This document shows, piece by piece, positions 20,827 to 28,659 of a stretch of 34,287 nucleotides of DNA (position 1 is its first letter; every line of letters starts with the position of its first letter). The notes under the pieces were generated by a model. That model had not been told where the DNA came from, searched no databases, and was given only the letters and a program-made list of their open reading frames with translations. The position numbers and the translations under genes are program-made. Source of the DNA: an uncultured bacterium (lineage in GTDB: Bacteria; Patescibacteriota; Patescibacteriia; Patescibacteriales; UBA12465); assembly GCA_937983635.1 (NCBI GenBank), contig CALJZR010000047.1, positions 1 through 34,287 of the forward strand. Direction: 5' to 3'.

Positions 20827-21834
20827 TTAATTGCAGGAAGCAGCCGTTGAAGCGGCGCTATAGTCGAAGCCGAATCCTGGGGTCGGTGACTGGCTGTTTA
20901 ACTGAGCGCTGCATTCTTCCGGAGCGTTATTGAAGGCGGCGCAGATAGTGGCGAGTAAAGAAGCAGAATCACGGCCACTTTGGACTTCCTGACCGTTGAT
21001 GATTAAGGTCGGGGAACCGCCTACGCTATATTTTTCGTTATCAGCCTTGTTGACGTTGAACCCCGGGAAGCTGCCACGCCAATCAGTCTTGCTGTTATAG
21101 TTTTCAGTAACTTTGAATTCTTTATCGGTCTTCGCAACACAGCTTTCGATTTTGCTTTTGTTAGCAACTTTGCTTAAACAATCAGCACCCTTGCCTTCAG
21201 CTAAGAAACACTGTAAGTATTCCGCTAATTTTTCTGGCTGTTCTTTTTGGATACAATATTGTACTAAGTTTTCATCGATTTCTTGTTTTTCGTGCATTGC
21301 GTAATCACAGAACTTCAATTTGAAATCAATCTTGTTGCCCAAGGTTTCTATAACAGGCAACATTCCTTTTTCAATCTGAGTACCATAGGGGCAATAGCTC
21401 ATAACGAAGAGCTCTACTACCGGTTTATCATTTTTTGGGATATTGGCGGGAACGGTGGTCCCAGCCTGTTCTCCGTTGGCGTTAGCCTGTTCTTGAGCGG
21501 TTTTAGCCATGTCAATCGCTTGGGGAAAGAATAATTTGCCATCTTTGCTAACATAAGATTCTACCGGGCTCTCAGAGCCAATATCAATTTTCATCTTATA
21601 TAAATCATATTCCTCCGAAGTCTCGGTGATAGAAGCCTTACTGCCACTAGGCATTAAGAAGTTGTTGATAAAATCCTCAGATTTTGCCTTCGCTTCTTCA
21701 ATGCTAATTTCTTTATAACTTTCCTTGTTTTTCATGGAGAAAATTAAAACCGCGGCGACAATTACCACGATCAGGCCAATAGCCATGGCTATCGCCTTCT
21801 TATCCTTTAAAAATCTCTTACACATTTTTTTCAT
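20827..21834 (-). CDS. Membrane-anchored DsbA/thioredoxin-like protein, Cys-rich
   Basis: 335 residues. A membrane anchor (about 13-33) is followed by a linker region (35-135) and a thioredoxin-fold domain (about 137-315): VVELFVMSYCPYGTQIEKG with Cys148 in a CPYG motif, a helical insertion rich in Cys (FCDYAMH, QYCIQ, LQCFL, DCLSKV, ESCVAK), and the cis-Pro loop GGSPTLIING (about 271-280). The C-terminus ends in Cys-Asn. The site has one Cys instead of CXXC, and about ten Cys in total, so it may bind metal or use a distant partner Cys. It lies outside the membrane. Confidence 0.85.
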   Translation of the reverse strand: MKKMCKRFLKDKKAIAMAIGLIVVIVAAVLIFSMKNKESYKEISIEEAKAKSEDFINNFLMPSGSKASITETSEEYDLYKMKIDIGSESPVESYVSKDGKLFFPQAIDMAKTAQEQANANGEQAGTTVPANIPKNDKPVVELFVMSYCPYGTQIEKGMLPVIETLGNKIDFKLKFCDYAMHEKQEIDENLVQYCIQKEQPEKLAEYLQCFLAEGKGADCLSKVANKSKIESCVAKTDKEFKVTENYNSKTDWRGSFPGFNVNKADNEKYSVGGSPTLIINGQEVQSGRDSASLLATICAAFNNAPEECSAQLNSQSPTPGFGFDYSAASTAASCN

Positions 21835-21897
21835 ATTTTTATAAAAATTATTTTCTATATTAGATAATTATAGAAAATAATGTCTTTAAAGTCAAAA

Positions 21898-22677
21898 TTA
21901 TTTTAATTTTTCTAAAAATTCTTTTAATTCTTTGGGCAAATCAATTCTAAACTCCAGGTTGGTTCCATCCAAGTCTTTAAACCTTAGGTGTCGAGCTACC
22001 AAGAAAATTCGGCCCAGATTAATTTTTTTATTTTTTGCTTTCGTTTTTGGGGTGCCATATAAGTCGTCTCCGACCAGGGGGTGTCCATAGGCGGCTAGAT
22101 GAACGCGGATTTGGTGGGTGCGTCCGGTTTTGATTTTAACATTTAGGAGGCTGACATGGGGCCATTTTCTTTCTACAGTGAAAAGAGTAATAGCTTCTCG
22201 GGCTTTTTCCCTGGCATCCATATTACCTTGGTCGCGGTTGGAAATTTTATTTTTCCCCTCGCGCATACTAATGGGCAGAGCGGCCATTTTGTGGCCAGAC
22301 TTAGCCCGGACAATGGGAAACAGAATTTCTCCTTCGTCCTTGCTGATTTTGCCGTAAGCTAAAGCGGTGTATTCTTTTTTAACAGTTCTTTTTTTAAATT
22401 GTTTCTTAATAAATTCAAAGACTTCGTTATTTTTTGCCACGACCATCAAGCCACTCGCTTCTTTATCGAGGCGGTGGACAATACCAGGGCGCTTTGGATC
22501 TTCGCCAACGCCTTTGAGGACGGGATATTTTTTTACCAGATAATCGGCTAAGGTTTTTTCTTCGCTGCTATCGGCTTCGTGGACAATCAAGCCTGCCGGT
22601 TTATTAACCACTAAAACTGATTCATTTTCAAAAATAATTTCAATATCTCCTTGCGGTGTCGTAATTCGTTTCGTCAT
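21898..22677 (-). CDS. RluA-family pseudouridine synthase
   Basis: 259 residues. The catalytic motif HRLDKEASGLMVVAKN carries Asp at about 70; KPAGLIVHE (26-34) and HQIRVHLAAYGHPLVGDDLYG (about 188-208) complete the family pattern. RluD-type enzymes usually begin with an S4 RNA-binding domain; here the catalytic domain starts almost at once, so the S4 domain is missing. It isomerises uridine in rRNA or tRNA; the site is unknown. The start lies 1 bp after the stop of the flippase gene, so the two are one transcript. Confidence 0.92.
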   Translation of the reverse strand: MTKRITTPQGDIEIIFENESVLVVNKPAGLIVHEADSSEEKTLADYLVKKYPVLKGVGEDPKRPGIVHRLDKEASGLMVVAKNNEVFEFIKKQFKKRTVKKEYTALAYGKISKDEGEILFPIVRAKSGHKMAALPISMREGKNKISNRDQGNMDAREKAREAITLFTVERKWPHVSLLNVKIKTGRTHQIRVHLAAYGHPLVGDDLYGTPKTKAKNKKINLGRIFLVARHLRFKDLDGTNLEFRIDLPKELKEFLEKLK

Positions 22678-22678
22678 A

Positions 22679-24115
22679 TTATTGTTTGTTAGTCATTAAA
22701 TTAAGGTCGGCTCGAGTGAAGGCGCGCAGGAGCCAAAGAAAAAGGAAGTAGACAATAATTGCTCCAACCAAACTTATTCCCAAGCCTAAATTTGAGTTTT
22801 TAAAAAATTCCGGTCTTAGCCATAAAAGCAGGCCCATTAATAAAGAAGCCGCGGTTGCTTTTATCAAACCGGTCCAATTCAAGTTAAATTTTGAATATCG
22901 GCAGATGAAGATGGTGGAAAGGACGGCAATAACCACTTCGCTGTAGATAGTGACGGCCGCCGCTCCGAAATAAGAGAAGCGGGGGATGAAGAAGAGGTAG
23001 GCACTTAAAGCGGTGAGGCTGGTGAAGGCATAAATCCAAATTACTTTTTTTTGCGCCTGTACTGCAATCACGGCGTGGGCCATCATGTTCCCTAAAAAGA
23101 TGGCGGCCACCGCTAAGATTAATACGCGAAGAATATTGCCTGCTTCCAAAAATTCTCGGCCGGCGATTAGAATGATAATATCATCGGCCAGAAATTGAGT
23201 CCCCACTAAGAGCGGGAGGGCGACCATCGCCATAATATCAAAAGAGCGTTGGAGAATTCGGTTGAATCGGGGACGGTCATTATTTTGCCAAGAAGTTATT
23301 AGGAGGGGTAAAATAATACCAGCAAACATGAAAGGCAGAGAGCTGAGAACATCAATGATCTTGTAGGCAGCGCCATAAAGACCGACTTCTTCCGCACTTT
23401 TAATTAAAGAGAGGATTAAAGTATCGGCGCGGAGATAGATGAGATTAAAAGCAATGGTTAGCGCCAAAGGCCAAGATAATTTAATAATTTCTCGCCATTG
23501 TTGGCGGTTAAAAATTGGGCGGATGTGGGCGAAGCGGCGGGCGAAGAAGAAATGCAGGCCAAAACTGGCGAAACTGGCGGCAGAAGTAGCAATAAGCATG
23601 CCGTTTAAGCCCCAATTTTTTTGCACAGTCAAGATAACGCCGGCGATAAGGATAAAACGGCTTAAAGTTTCGGCCCAAGCAACTTTTTCCATCTTTAAGC
23701 GATTTTGGAATAGGCCCACCATAATTTGATTGAGGGCAGTAAAGATAAAAGAGGCTGCAGCCACCAAGACCCCTACTTTAATCCCGCTACTATAGTCAAA
23801 AAGGAGCACTACTAAAGGGGCGAGACCAATAAAAATTACGGCGGAGAGCAGTCTTAAGCCGAAAAGATTGCCTAAGATAAAGTTTTCTCGATCTTTAGCG
23901 CCACTAATCATTTGCGCCGTGACTAAAGTTAGTCCAAGATCAGCGACAATTGCAAAAAAAGAGAGAAAGGTGATAACGGTAGTGTATTCTCCAAAGCCGG
24001 CTTGTCCTAATTCGCGAGTCATTAAGGCAAAGGCGAAGAGGTTTAAGCCGGTTGAGCTAATTTTACCTACCACTTGGACTAGGGTATTATGGAATATTTT
24101 TCTGGACAAACTCAT
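22679..24115 (-). CDS. Wzx-type polysaccharide flippase (MOP superfamily)
   Basis: 478 residues with about 12-14 membrane helices. The N-terminus LSRKIFHNTLVQVVGKISSTGLNLFAFALMTRELGQAGFGEYTTV is the common opening of polysaccharide exporters (long family pattern; residues 3-46). Such proteins flip lipid-linked oligosaccharides across the membrane. No glycosyltransferases are next to it, but a phosphohexomutase is in the window. It is the first gene of a two-gene unit with the RluA-type synthase, an odd pairing with no clear shared role. Confidence 0.88.
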   Translation of the reverse strand: MSLSRKIFHNTLVQVVGKISSTGLNLFAFALMTRELGQAGFGEYTTVITFLSFFAIVADLGLTLVTAQMISGAKDRENFILGNLFGLRLLSAVIFIGLAPLVVLLFDYSSGIKVGVLVAAASFIFTALNQIMVGLFQNRLKMEKVAWAETLSRFILIAGVILTVQKNWGLNGMLIATSAASFASFGLHFFFARRFAHIRPIFNRQQWREIIKLSWPLALTIAFNLIYLRADTLILSLIKSAEEVGLYGAAYKIIDVLSSLPFMFAGIILPLLITSWQNNDRPRFNRILQRSFDIMAMVALPLLVGTQFLADDIIILIAGREFLEAGNILRVLILAVAAIFLGNMMAHAVIAVQAQKKVIWIYAFTSLTALSAYLFFIPRFSYFGAAAVTIYSEVVIAVLSTIFICRYSKFNLNWTGLIKATAASLLMGLLLWLRPEFFKNSNLGLGISLVGAIIVYFLFLWLLRAFTRADLNLMTNKQ

Positions 24116-24173
24116 ATTTTCTTGTTTTTTCGGGAAAGATTTTATATAATGATTATATCATAACATAAACTAT

Positions 24174-24608
24174 ATGCGCATGACCACGAAAAAATTATTA
24201 TCCGCTCTTTTCCTGCTTTTTCTCGGTATTTTTCAATTAAGTCTGGTTTCTTTTACTCAACCAGCCTTGGCAACCGAAGATTTACTGCAAACCCAGGAAG
24301 GTTTTAAGGGAAATGAGATTCAGAGCGCTTTTGGTAATGATAAGCCTGACGATGTTCGCTATACGGTGGTTCGTTTTATTATGATTTCCCTTACTGTTAT
24401 TGGGGTTATATTTGTGATTTTATTGGTTTTTGCTGGATTTAAATATATGACAGCGGCTGGCAATGAGGAGAAAGTTAAAGATGCTTTAAAACAAATTACC
24501 CAAGCGGTCATTGGTTTAATTATCATTTTTAGTGCCTGGTCCATTAGTTATTTCATTTTATTAAGAGTGCGGGCGGCTATTAACGGGACTAATTATTTAA
24601 ATTTCTAG
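24174..24608 (+). CDS. VirB2/TrbC-like pilin-type membrane protein
   Basis: 144 residues. A signal peptide (about 1-33, ending PALATE) is followed by a short exposed region and two membrane helices (about 66-86 and 107-128). Between them lies FKYMTAAGNEEKVKDALKQITQAVIGLIIIFSAWSISYF, a pattern (positions 88-127) I associate with the T4SS-pilin-like proteins that are abundant in CPR genomes. Such proteins are thought to build conjugative-type or surface pili; no other secretion gene is nearby. A second ATG two codons in is equally possible as start. Confidence 0.82.
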   Translation: MRMTTKKLLSALFLLFLGIFQLSLVSFTQPALATEDLLQTQEGFKGNEIQSAFGNDKPDDVRYTVVRFIMISLTVIGVIFVILLVFAGFKYMTAAGNEEKVKDALKQITQAVIGLIIIFSAWSISYFILLRVRAAINGTNYLNF

Positions 24609-24614
24609 ATTATT

Positions 24615-24643
24615 TTGACAAAATCTTCAAGTTTTGCTATTGT
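24615..24643 (+). promoter_or_regulatory. Promoter before the nusA leader
   Basis: TTGACA (24615-24620), 17-bp spacer, extended -10 TG-C-TATTGT (24638-24643). Predicted start about 24650, so the 12-bp hairpin at 24651 would form the extreme 5' end of the nusA transcript. Confidence 0.55.
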
Positions 24644-24650
24644 ATTAAGG

Positions 24651-24682
24651 AAAGCTAATTGTAATACACAATTAGCTTTTTC
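24651..24682 (+). terminator. Terminator after the pilin-like gene / 5' hairpin of nusA leader
   Basis: A perfect 12-bp stem (24651-24662 with 24668-24679) with a 5-nt loop and T5. It ends the pilin-like transcript; for the promoter at 24615 it would be a 5' cap hairpin. Confidence 0.88.
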
Positions 24683-24761
24683 TCTAACTACCGCCGCGTT
24701 CATAGTTTAAAAACGACACGGCTAGTAAATAAGGTAATTATAAATTTCCCGCTCGGCTCTA

Positions 24762-24782
24762 TTTTGGCCGTAGCGGCCGAAA
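24762..24782 (+). promoter_or_regulatory. Hairpin directly before nusA start
   Basis: A 9-bp stem (24762-24770 with 24774-24782; one T-G pair) with a 3-nt loop ends 4 nt before the ATG at 24787, covering the place of a ribosome-binding site. Translational control of nusA is possible. Confidence 0.5.
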
Positions 24783-24786
24783 CATT

Positions 24787-26028
24787 ATGTCTGACTTAAC
24801 AAACGCCATCAAACAGGTGTGCGAAGAAAAAAATTTGGATTATCAAGCCGTTGTTAATACGATTGAATTGGCTTTGGCGGCCGCCTATCGTAAAGATTAT
24901 GGCGAGAAAAACCAAAATATCAAGGTCAATTTTGATCCTAATACGGCTACTTCTGAAATTTTCGACGTGAAAACGGTCGTCGAAAATTTGCCGGCGCAAG
25001 AGGAGGAAGAGATGTTGCGTCGTTTGAATGACCCGGATTATAAGCGCGAAGAAAAGGAAGAGCGCCGCGAAGAGCTTGATTCTGATGAAGAAAAAGAAAA
25101 AAAATTCAATCCCAAAACCGATATTCAATTAAAAGAAGCGGCGATTATGAAACACGGAGCTAAGGTGGGCGATGAAATTATGACGGAATTACCAATTCCC
25201 GAAAGCTATGGCCGTATGGCCGCTCAGACCGCGAAGCAGGTCATTATCCAAAAACTACGAGAGATGGAACGGGATATGGTCTTGAGTGAATTTAAGAATA
25301 AAGAAAAAGAAGTGGTTGGCGGCGTTGTTCAGCGTCGTGAAGGTCGCTTGGTCTTTGTTGATTTAGGCAAGGCTATCGGTATCTTGCCCTCAGAAGAACA
25401 AATTTTTACCGAATACTATCGACCCGGTGAACGTGTGAAAGTTTATATTAAAGAAGTGCGTGATGGCCATAAAGGTCCTGAAATTATTCTTTCCCGTCGC
25501 AGCGAAGAAATTTTGAAAAAGATTTTTTATTTAGAAATTCCGGAAATTGCTAATGGTTTGGTAGAAATTAAGGGGGTGGCTCGTGAAGCTGGTTCTCGCT
25601 CCAAAGTGGCTATTTATACGGAAGCGGAGAATGTCGACCCAGTTGGCTCTTGCGTCGGGCAAAGAGGCGCCCGTATTCAAACTATTATTAGTGAACTTGG
25701 CGGTGAAAAAGTTGATATTATTGAATATAGCGATGACCCCGCTAAGTTTATCGCTAATGCTTTAGCGCCTGCTAAGACTTTAAGCATTGAACTACACGAG
25801 AGCGAACGGAAAGCCATCGTTAAAGTTAGTTCTGATAAGTTATCTCTCGCGATTGGTAAGAGCGGACAAAATGTGCGTTTAGCCGCGCATCTTACCGGCT
25901 GGAAAATTGATATTATTGAAGCCACGGAAGACGGCGAAAAAAAGGTGGCTGATAGTGAGAGCGGAGAAATTATTGCTGTTGATTCTACTGAAGAAACAGA
26001 AGAAATTTCTACCCCTGAACAAGAATAA
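24787..26028 (+). CDS. nusA: Transcription termination/antitermination protein NusA
   Basis: 413 residues. The N-terminal RNA-polymerase-binding domain (1-165) is interrupted by a very acidic/charged insertion at about 70-110 (EEEEMLRR, KREEKEERREELDSDEEK). The S1 domain follows (about 172-240, VVGGVVQRREGRLVFVDLG), then KH1 (VDPVGSCVGQRGARIQTI, about 281-298) and KH2 (LAIGKSGQNVRLAAHLTGW, about 356-374). An acidic tail closes the protein; the E. coli-type AR repeats are absent. It modulates pausing, termination and antitermination. The membrane pyrophosphatase gene follows. Confidence 0.96.
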   Translation: MSDLTNAIKQVCEEKNLDYQAVVNTIELALAAAYRKDYGEKNQNIKVNFDPNTATSEIFDVKTVVENLPAQEEEEMLRRLNDPDYKREEKEERREELDSDEEKEKKFNPKTDIQLKEAAIMKHGAKVGDEIMTELPIPESYGRMAAQTAKQVIIQKLREMERDMVLSEFKNKEKEVVGGVVQRREGRLVFVDLGKAIGILPSEEQIFTEYYRPGERVKVYIKEVRDGHKGPEIILSRRSEEILKKIFYLEIPEIANGLVEIKGVAREAGSRSKVAIYTEAENVDPVGSCVGQRGARIQTIISELGGEKVDIIEYSDDPAKFIANALAPAKTLSIELHESERKAIVKVSSDKLSLAIGKSGQNVRLAAHLTGWKIDIIEATEDGEKKVADSESGEIIAVDSTEETEEISTPEQE

Positions 26029-26040
26029 TTTTATTTTTGC

Positions 26041-26057
26041 CTTGCCTCATCGGCAAG
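26041..26057 (+). promoter_or_regulatory. Short intergenic hairpin after nusA
   Basis: CTTGCC (26041-26046) pairs with GGCAAG (26052-26057). The following sequence is not a proper T tract, so this is at best a weak terminator. Confidence 0.4.
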
Positions 26058-26077
26058 ACGTTTAAATTAATATTAAT

Positions 26078-28102
26078 ATGACCAATCTCTTAATCATCCT
26101 CAGCGCGGTCGCCGCCATTGTTTATGGCTTAATCGCGATGATGTCAGTTCTCCGCTTGCCGGCGGGTAACGAGAAAATGCAAGAAATTGCCGCCGCTATT
26201 CAAGCGGGTGCACGCGCTTTCTTAAACCGCCAGTATAAGGCGGTCGGGCTTGTTGCTTTAGTTTTGTTCTTTGCTATCGGTTTTGTTCCGGCTTTGGGCT
26301 GGATGACGGCTTTAGCCTTTATTATCGGCGCGATTTTATCTGCTTTAACTGGCTACATCGGGATGTTTGTTAGTGTCCGGGCGAATGTACGCACAGCAGA
26401 AGCCGCTCGCGGCGGCTTGCAAAAAGCTTTAACCGTGGCTGTTCGCGGCGGCAGTGTTACCGGTATGCTCGTAGTTGGTTTAGCCTTATTAGGCACGGCT
26501 GGCTTTTATTTTGTTACTGGTGATTTACACGCTTTAATCGGTTTTGCTTTTGGCGGTTCTTTAATTTCTATTTTTGCCCGTTTAGGCGGTGGTATTTATA
26601 CCAAAGCGGCCGACGTGGGGGCGGATTTAATTGGTAAGGTAGAGGCGGGGATTCCGGAAGATGATCCTCGCAATCCGGCCGTGATTGCCGATAATGTCGG
26701 TGATAATGTCGGCGATTGTGCGGGCATGGCTGCGGATTTATTTGAAACTTACGCGGTTACTTCCATTGCCGCCATGCTTTTAGGCTCTCTCACGTTTGCG
26801 GTGGGAGGGGCGATGGATTCTAAGAATATTATTCTCTTCCCCTTAGTTTTAGGAGCAGTTTCGATTCTTGCTTCTATCATCGGTATTTTCTTTATCCGCT
26901 TAGGAAAGAATAAGAACATCATGCAGGCTTTATATAAGGGCTTAATCGCTGCTGGCGTACTGTCAGCCATTGCCTTCTACCCTATCACTAAAATGTTTGT
27001 GAGCGACCCAGCTATGAGTTTAAATATCTATTTAACTAGTTTAATTGGTTTAGTGGTTACGGGCTTATTAGTAATAATTACTGAGTATTATACCTCAACC
27101 GCTTTTGCGCCCGTTAAAGGAATTGCTGAAGCTTCTAAAACTGGACACGGCACTAACGTGATTGCCGGCTTAGCGGTTTCAATGAAGTCAACGGCTTGGC
27201 CGATTGTGGTGATTGTGGTGGCGATTTTAGCCGCCTTCTCTTTGGCTGGTTTATACGGTATTGCGATTGCGGCCATGGCGATGCTATCAATGGCTGGTAT
27301 TATTGTCACTATTGATGCTTATGGTCCGATTACTGACAATGCTGGGGGAATTGCGGAAATGGCAAATTTAGGCGAAGATGTTCGCAATATCACCGATCCT
27401 TTAGATGCGGTTGGTAATACTACTAAGGCGGTTACCAAAGGTTATGCTATTGGTTCGGCTGCTTTAGCTGCTCTCGTTTTATTCGCTGACTTCACTTTCA
27501 AAATTACTGACTTAGGTGGCAGCGCGGAATTCTTAATTAATAATCCTTTTGTGTTAGCCGGTTTGTTTTTAGGAGGTCTCTTACCCTATCTTTTCGGAGC
27601 GATGGCGATGAAAGCTGTCGGCCGGGCTGCTGGTTCAGTGGTTGAAGACGTCCGCGCCCAGTTTAAAGAAAAAACTGGTATTATGGAGGGAACGGATAAG
27701 CCGGACTATGGTCGGACTGTTGATATTGTGACTAAGGCGGCGATTAAAGAAATGATTTTACCCGCTTTAATTCCGGTTGTCGCTCCTATCATTGTTGGCT
27801 TAGGCTTTAACTTCTTTGGCGCTGGCCACGGGGTAGAAGCTTTGGGTGGCTTATTAGTTGGTTCGATTGTTACCGGTATCTTCGTCGCCGTTTCCATGAC
27901 TTCTGGTGGCGGCGCTTGGGACAATGCTAAGAAATATATTGAGCTTGGTAATTTTGGCGGTAAAGGTTCAGACGCTCATAAAGCAGCAGTTACGGGCGAC
28001 ACCGTTGGCGATCCCTATAAAGACACCGCTGGGCCCGCTATTAACCCGATGATTAAAGTATTAAATATTGTCGCTCTCTTGATTATTGGTCTATTAATCT
28101 AA
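26078..28102 (+). CDS. hppA: Membrane-bound proton-pumping pyrophosphatase
   Basis: 674 residues and about 16 membrane helices. The substrate site shows DVGADLIGKVEAGIPEDDPRNPA (about 182-204), DNVGDNVGDCAGMAADLFE (about 207-225), and near the C-terminus KKYIELGNFGGKGSDAHKAAVTGDTVGDPYKDTAGPAINP. The segment GNTTKAVTKGYAIGSA (about 445-460) has Lys and Thr at the two positions that mark the K+-independent class, so this should be an H+ pump not needing potassium. It couples hydrolysis of PPi to ion export and saves energy, useful in a fermentative cell with few pathways. Confidence 0.96.
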   Translation: MTNLLIILSAVAAIVYGLIAMMSVLRLPAGNEKMQEIAAAIQAGARAFLNRQYKAVGLVALVLFFAIGFVPALGWMTALAFIIGAILSALTGYIGMFVSVRANVRTAEAARGGLQKALTVAVRGGSVTGMLVVGLALLGTAGFYFVTGDLHALIGFAFGGSLISIFARLGGGIYTKAADVGADLIGKVEAGIPEDDPRNPAVIADNVGDNVGDCAGMAADLFETYAVTSIAAMLLGSLTFAVGGAMDSKNIILFPLVLGAVSILASIIGIFFIRLGKNKNIMQALYKGLIAAGVLSAIAFYPITKMFVSDPAMSLNIYLTSLIGLVVTGLLVIITEYYTSTAFAPVKGIAEASKTGHGTNVIAGLAVSMKSTAWPIVVIVVAILAAFSLAGLYGIAIAAMAMLSMAGIIVTIDAYGPITDNAGGIAEMANLGEDVRNITDPLDAVGNTTKAVTKGYAIGSAALAALVLFADFTFKITDLGGSAEFLINNPFVLAGLFLGGLLPYLFGAMAMKAVGRAAGSVVEDVRAQFKEKTGIMEGTDKPDYGRTVDIVTKAAIKEMILPALIPVVAPIIVGLGFNFFGAGHGVEALGGLLVGSIVTGIFVAVSMTSGGGAWDNAKKYIELGNFGGKGSDAHKAAVTGDTVGDPYKDTAGPAINPMIKVLNIVALLIIGLLI

Positions 28103-28122
28103 AATTAGATTGATTGAATAAG

Positions 28123-28154
28123 AAAAGCGCCGGCTGTTTAGGTCGGCGCTTTTT
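28123..28154 (+). terminator. Terminator after hppA
   Basis: AAAAGCGCCG pairs with CGGCGCTTTT, extended by a G-U pair, followed by T6. The A tract on the left lets it work also for the minus-strand gene. Confidence 0.9.
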
Positions 28155-28169
28155 TGTACTCTTTAGAGT

Positions 28170-28490
28170 TTAACTCAAGAGTTCTGCCATTGTTTGCAGG
28201 TTTTCTAAAAGATCTACTCTAATCCCTTTTTCTACGCACTGGGGGTGGGCTTGGGCCAGGCGTATAAATTTTTCGGCAGCGAGGTAAAGAGGCTCTTTTC
28301 CCGAAACATCAGTTAATTGCAAAAATCCGGCCTCTAACATATCTTGAAAATAGTACCTGGTGGGATAGCAGATATCTATTCTGGAGATGCCACCCCGGGC
28401 AATCGTTTCTTCATTAACCTCTCTTATGGAGAAAGGTTTGCCCTTTAGGGCCTTTTCATTAAGTACGGCAATGGTTACATAGTACGACAT
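28170..28490 (-). CDS. Small winged-helix-like protein, unknown
   Basis: 106 residues. The order helix (YYVTIAVLNEKAL), KPFSIREVNEETI, a helix with RYYFQDMLEAGFL, and a wing-like TDVSGKEPLYLAAEKF suits a winged helix-turn-helix DNA-binding domain. There is no clear Rrf2, MarR or ArsR signature, so the family is open. It has one of the few strong Shine-Dalgarno sites (GGGGG about 7 nt before the ATG), which sets it apart from its neighbours and supports recent acquisition or a different expression mode. Confidence 0.7.
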   Translation of the reverse strand: MSYYVTIAVLNEKALKGKPFSIREVNEETIARGGISRIDICYPTRYYFQDMLEAGFLQLTDVSGKEPLYLAAEKFIRLAQAHPQCVEKGIRVDLLENLQTMAELLS

Positions 28491-28551
28491 ATTTCCCCCT
28501 TTTTATTGAATGTTTTAGTGATTTTAACAAAACTTTAGTATTTGGTCAAAC

Positions 28552-28579
28552 TTGCTTTTTCTTAAAATAATGCTAAAAT
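28552..28579 (+). promoter_or_regulatory. Promoter of the tig leader
   Basis: TTGCTT (28552-28557), 16-bp spacer, TAAAAT (28574-28579). The start of transcription falls near 28586, close to the ATG of a short frame at 28591. Confidence 0.45.
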
Positions 28580-28590
28580 ATAAGCAATTA

Positions 28591-28659
28591 ATGAAAGAAA
28601 AAATAAGCGGGCCCTTAAAGCTCGCTTCTAATTGCTTTAAAGAATATGCAAGTAACTAA
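28591..28659 (+). CDS. Candidate upstream frame overlapping tig start, 22 aa
   Basis: The frame begins a few nt after the predicted transcription start and ends in TAA at 28657-28659, 14 nt inside tig in another frame. It spans an 8-bp hairpin (28605-28612 with 28620-28627). If translated, it would compete with or couple to the tig start at 28646. Its product (begins MKEKISGPLK) is like nothing I know. Confidence 0.25.
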   Translation: MKEKISGPLKLASNCFKEYASN

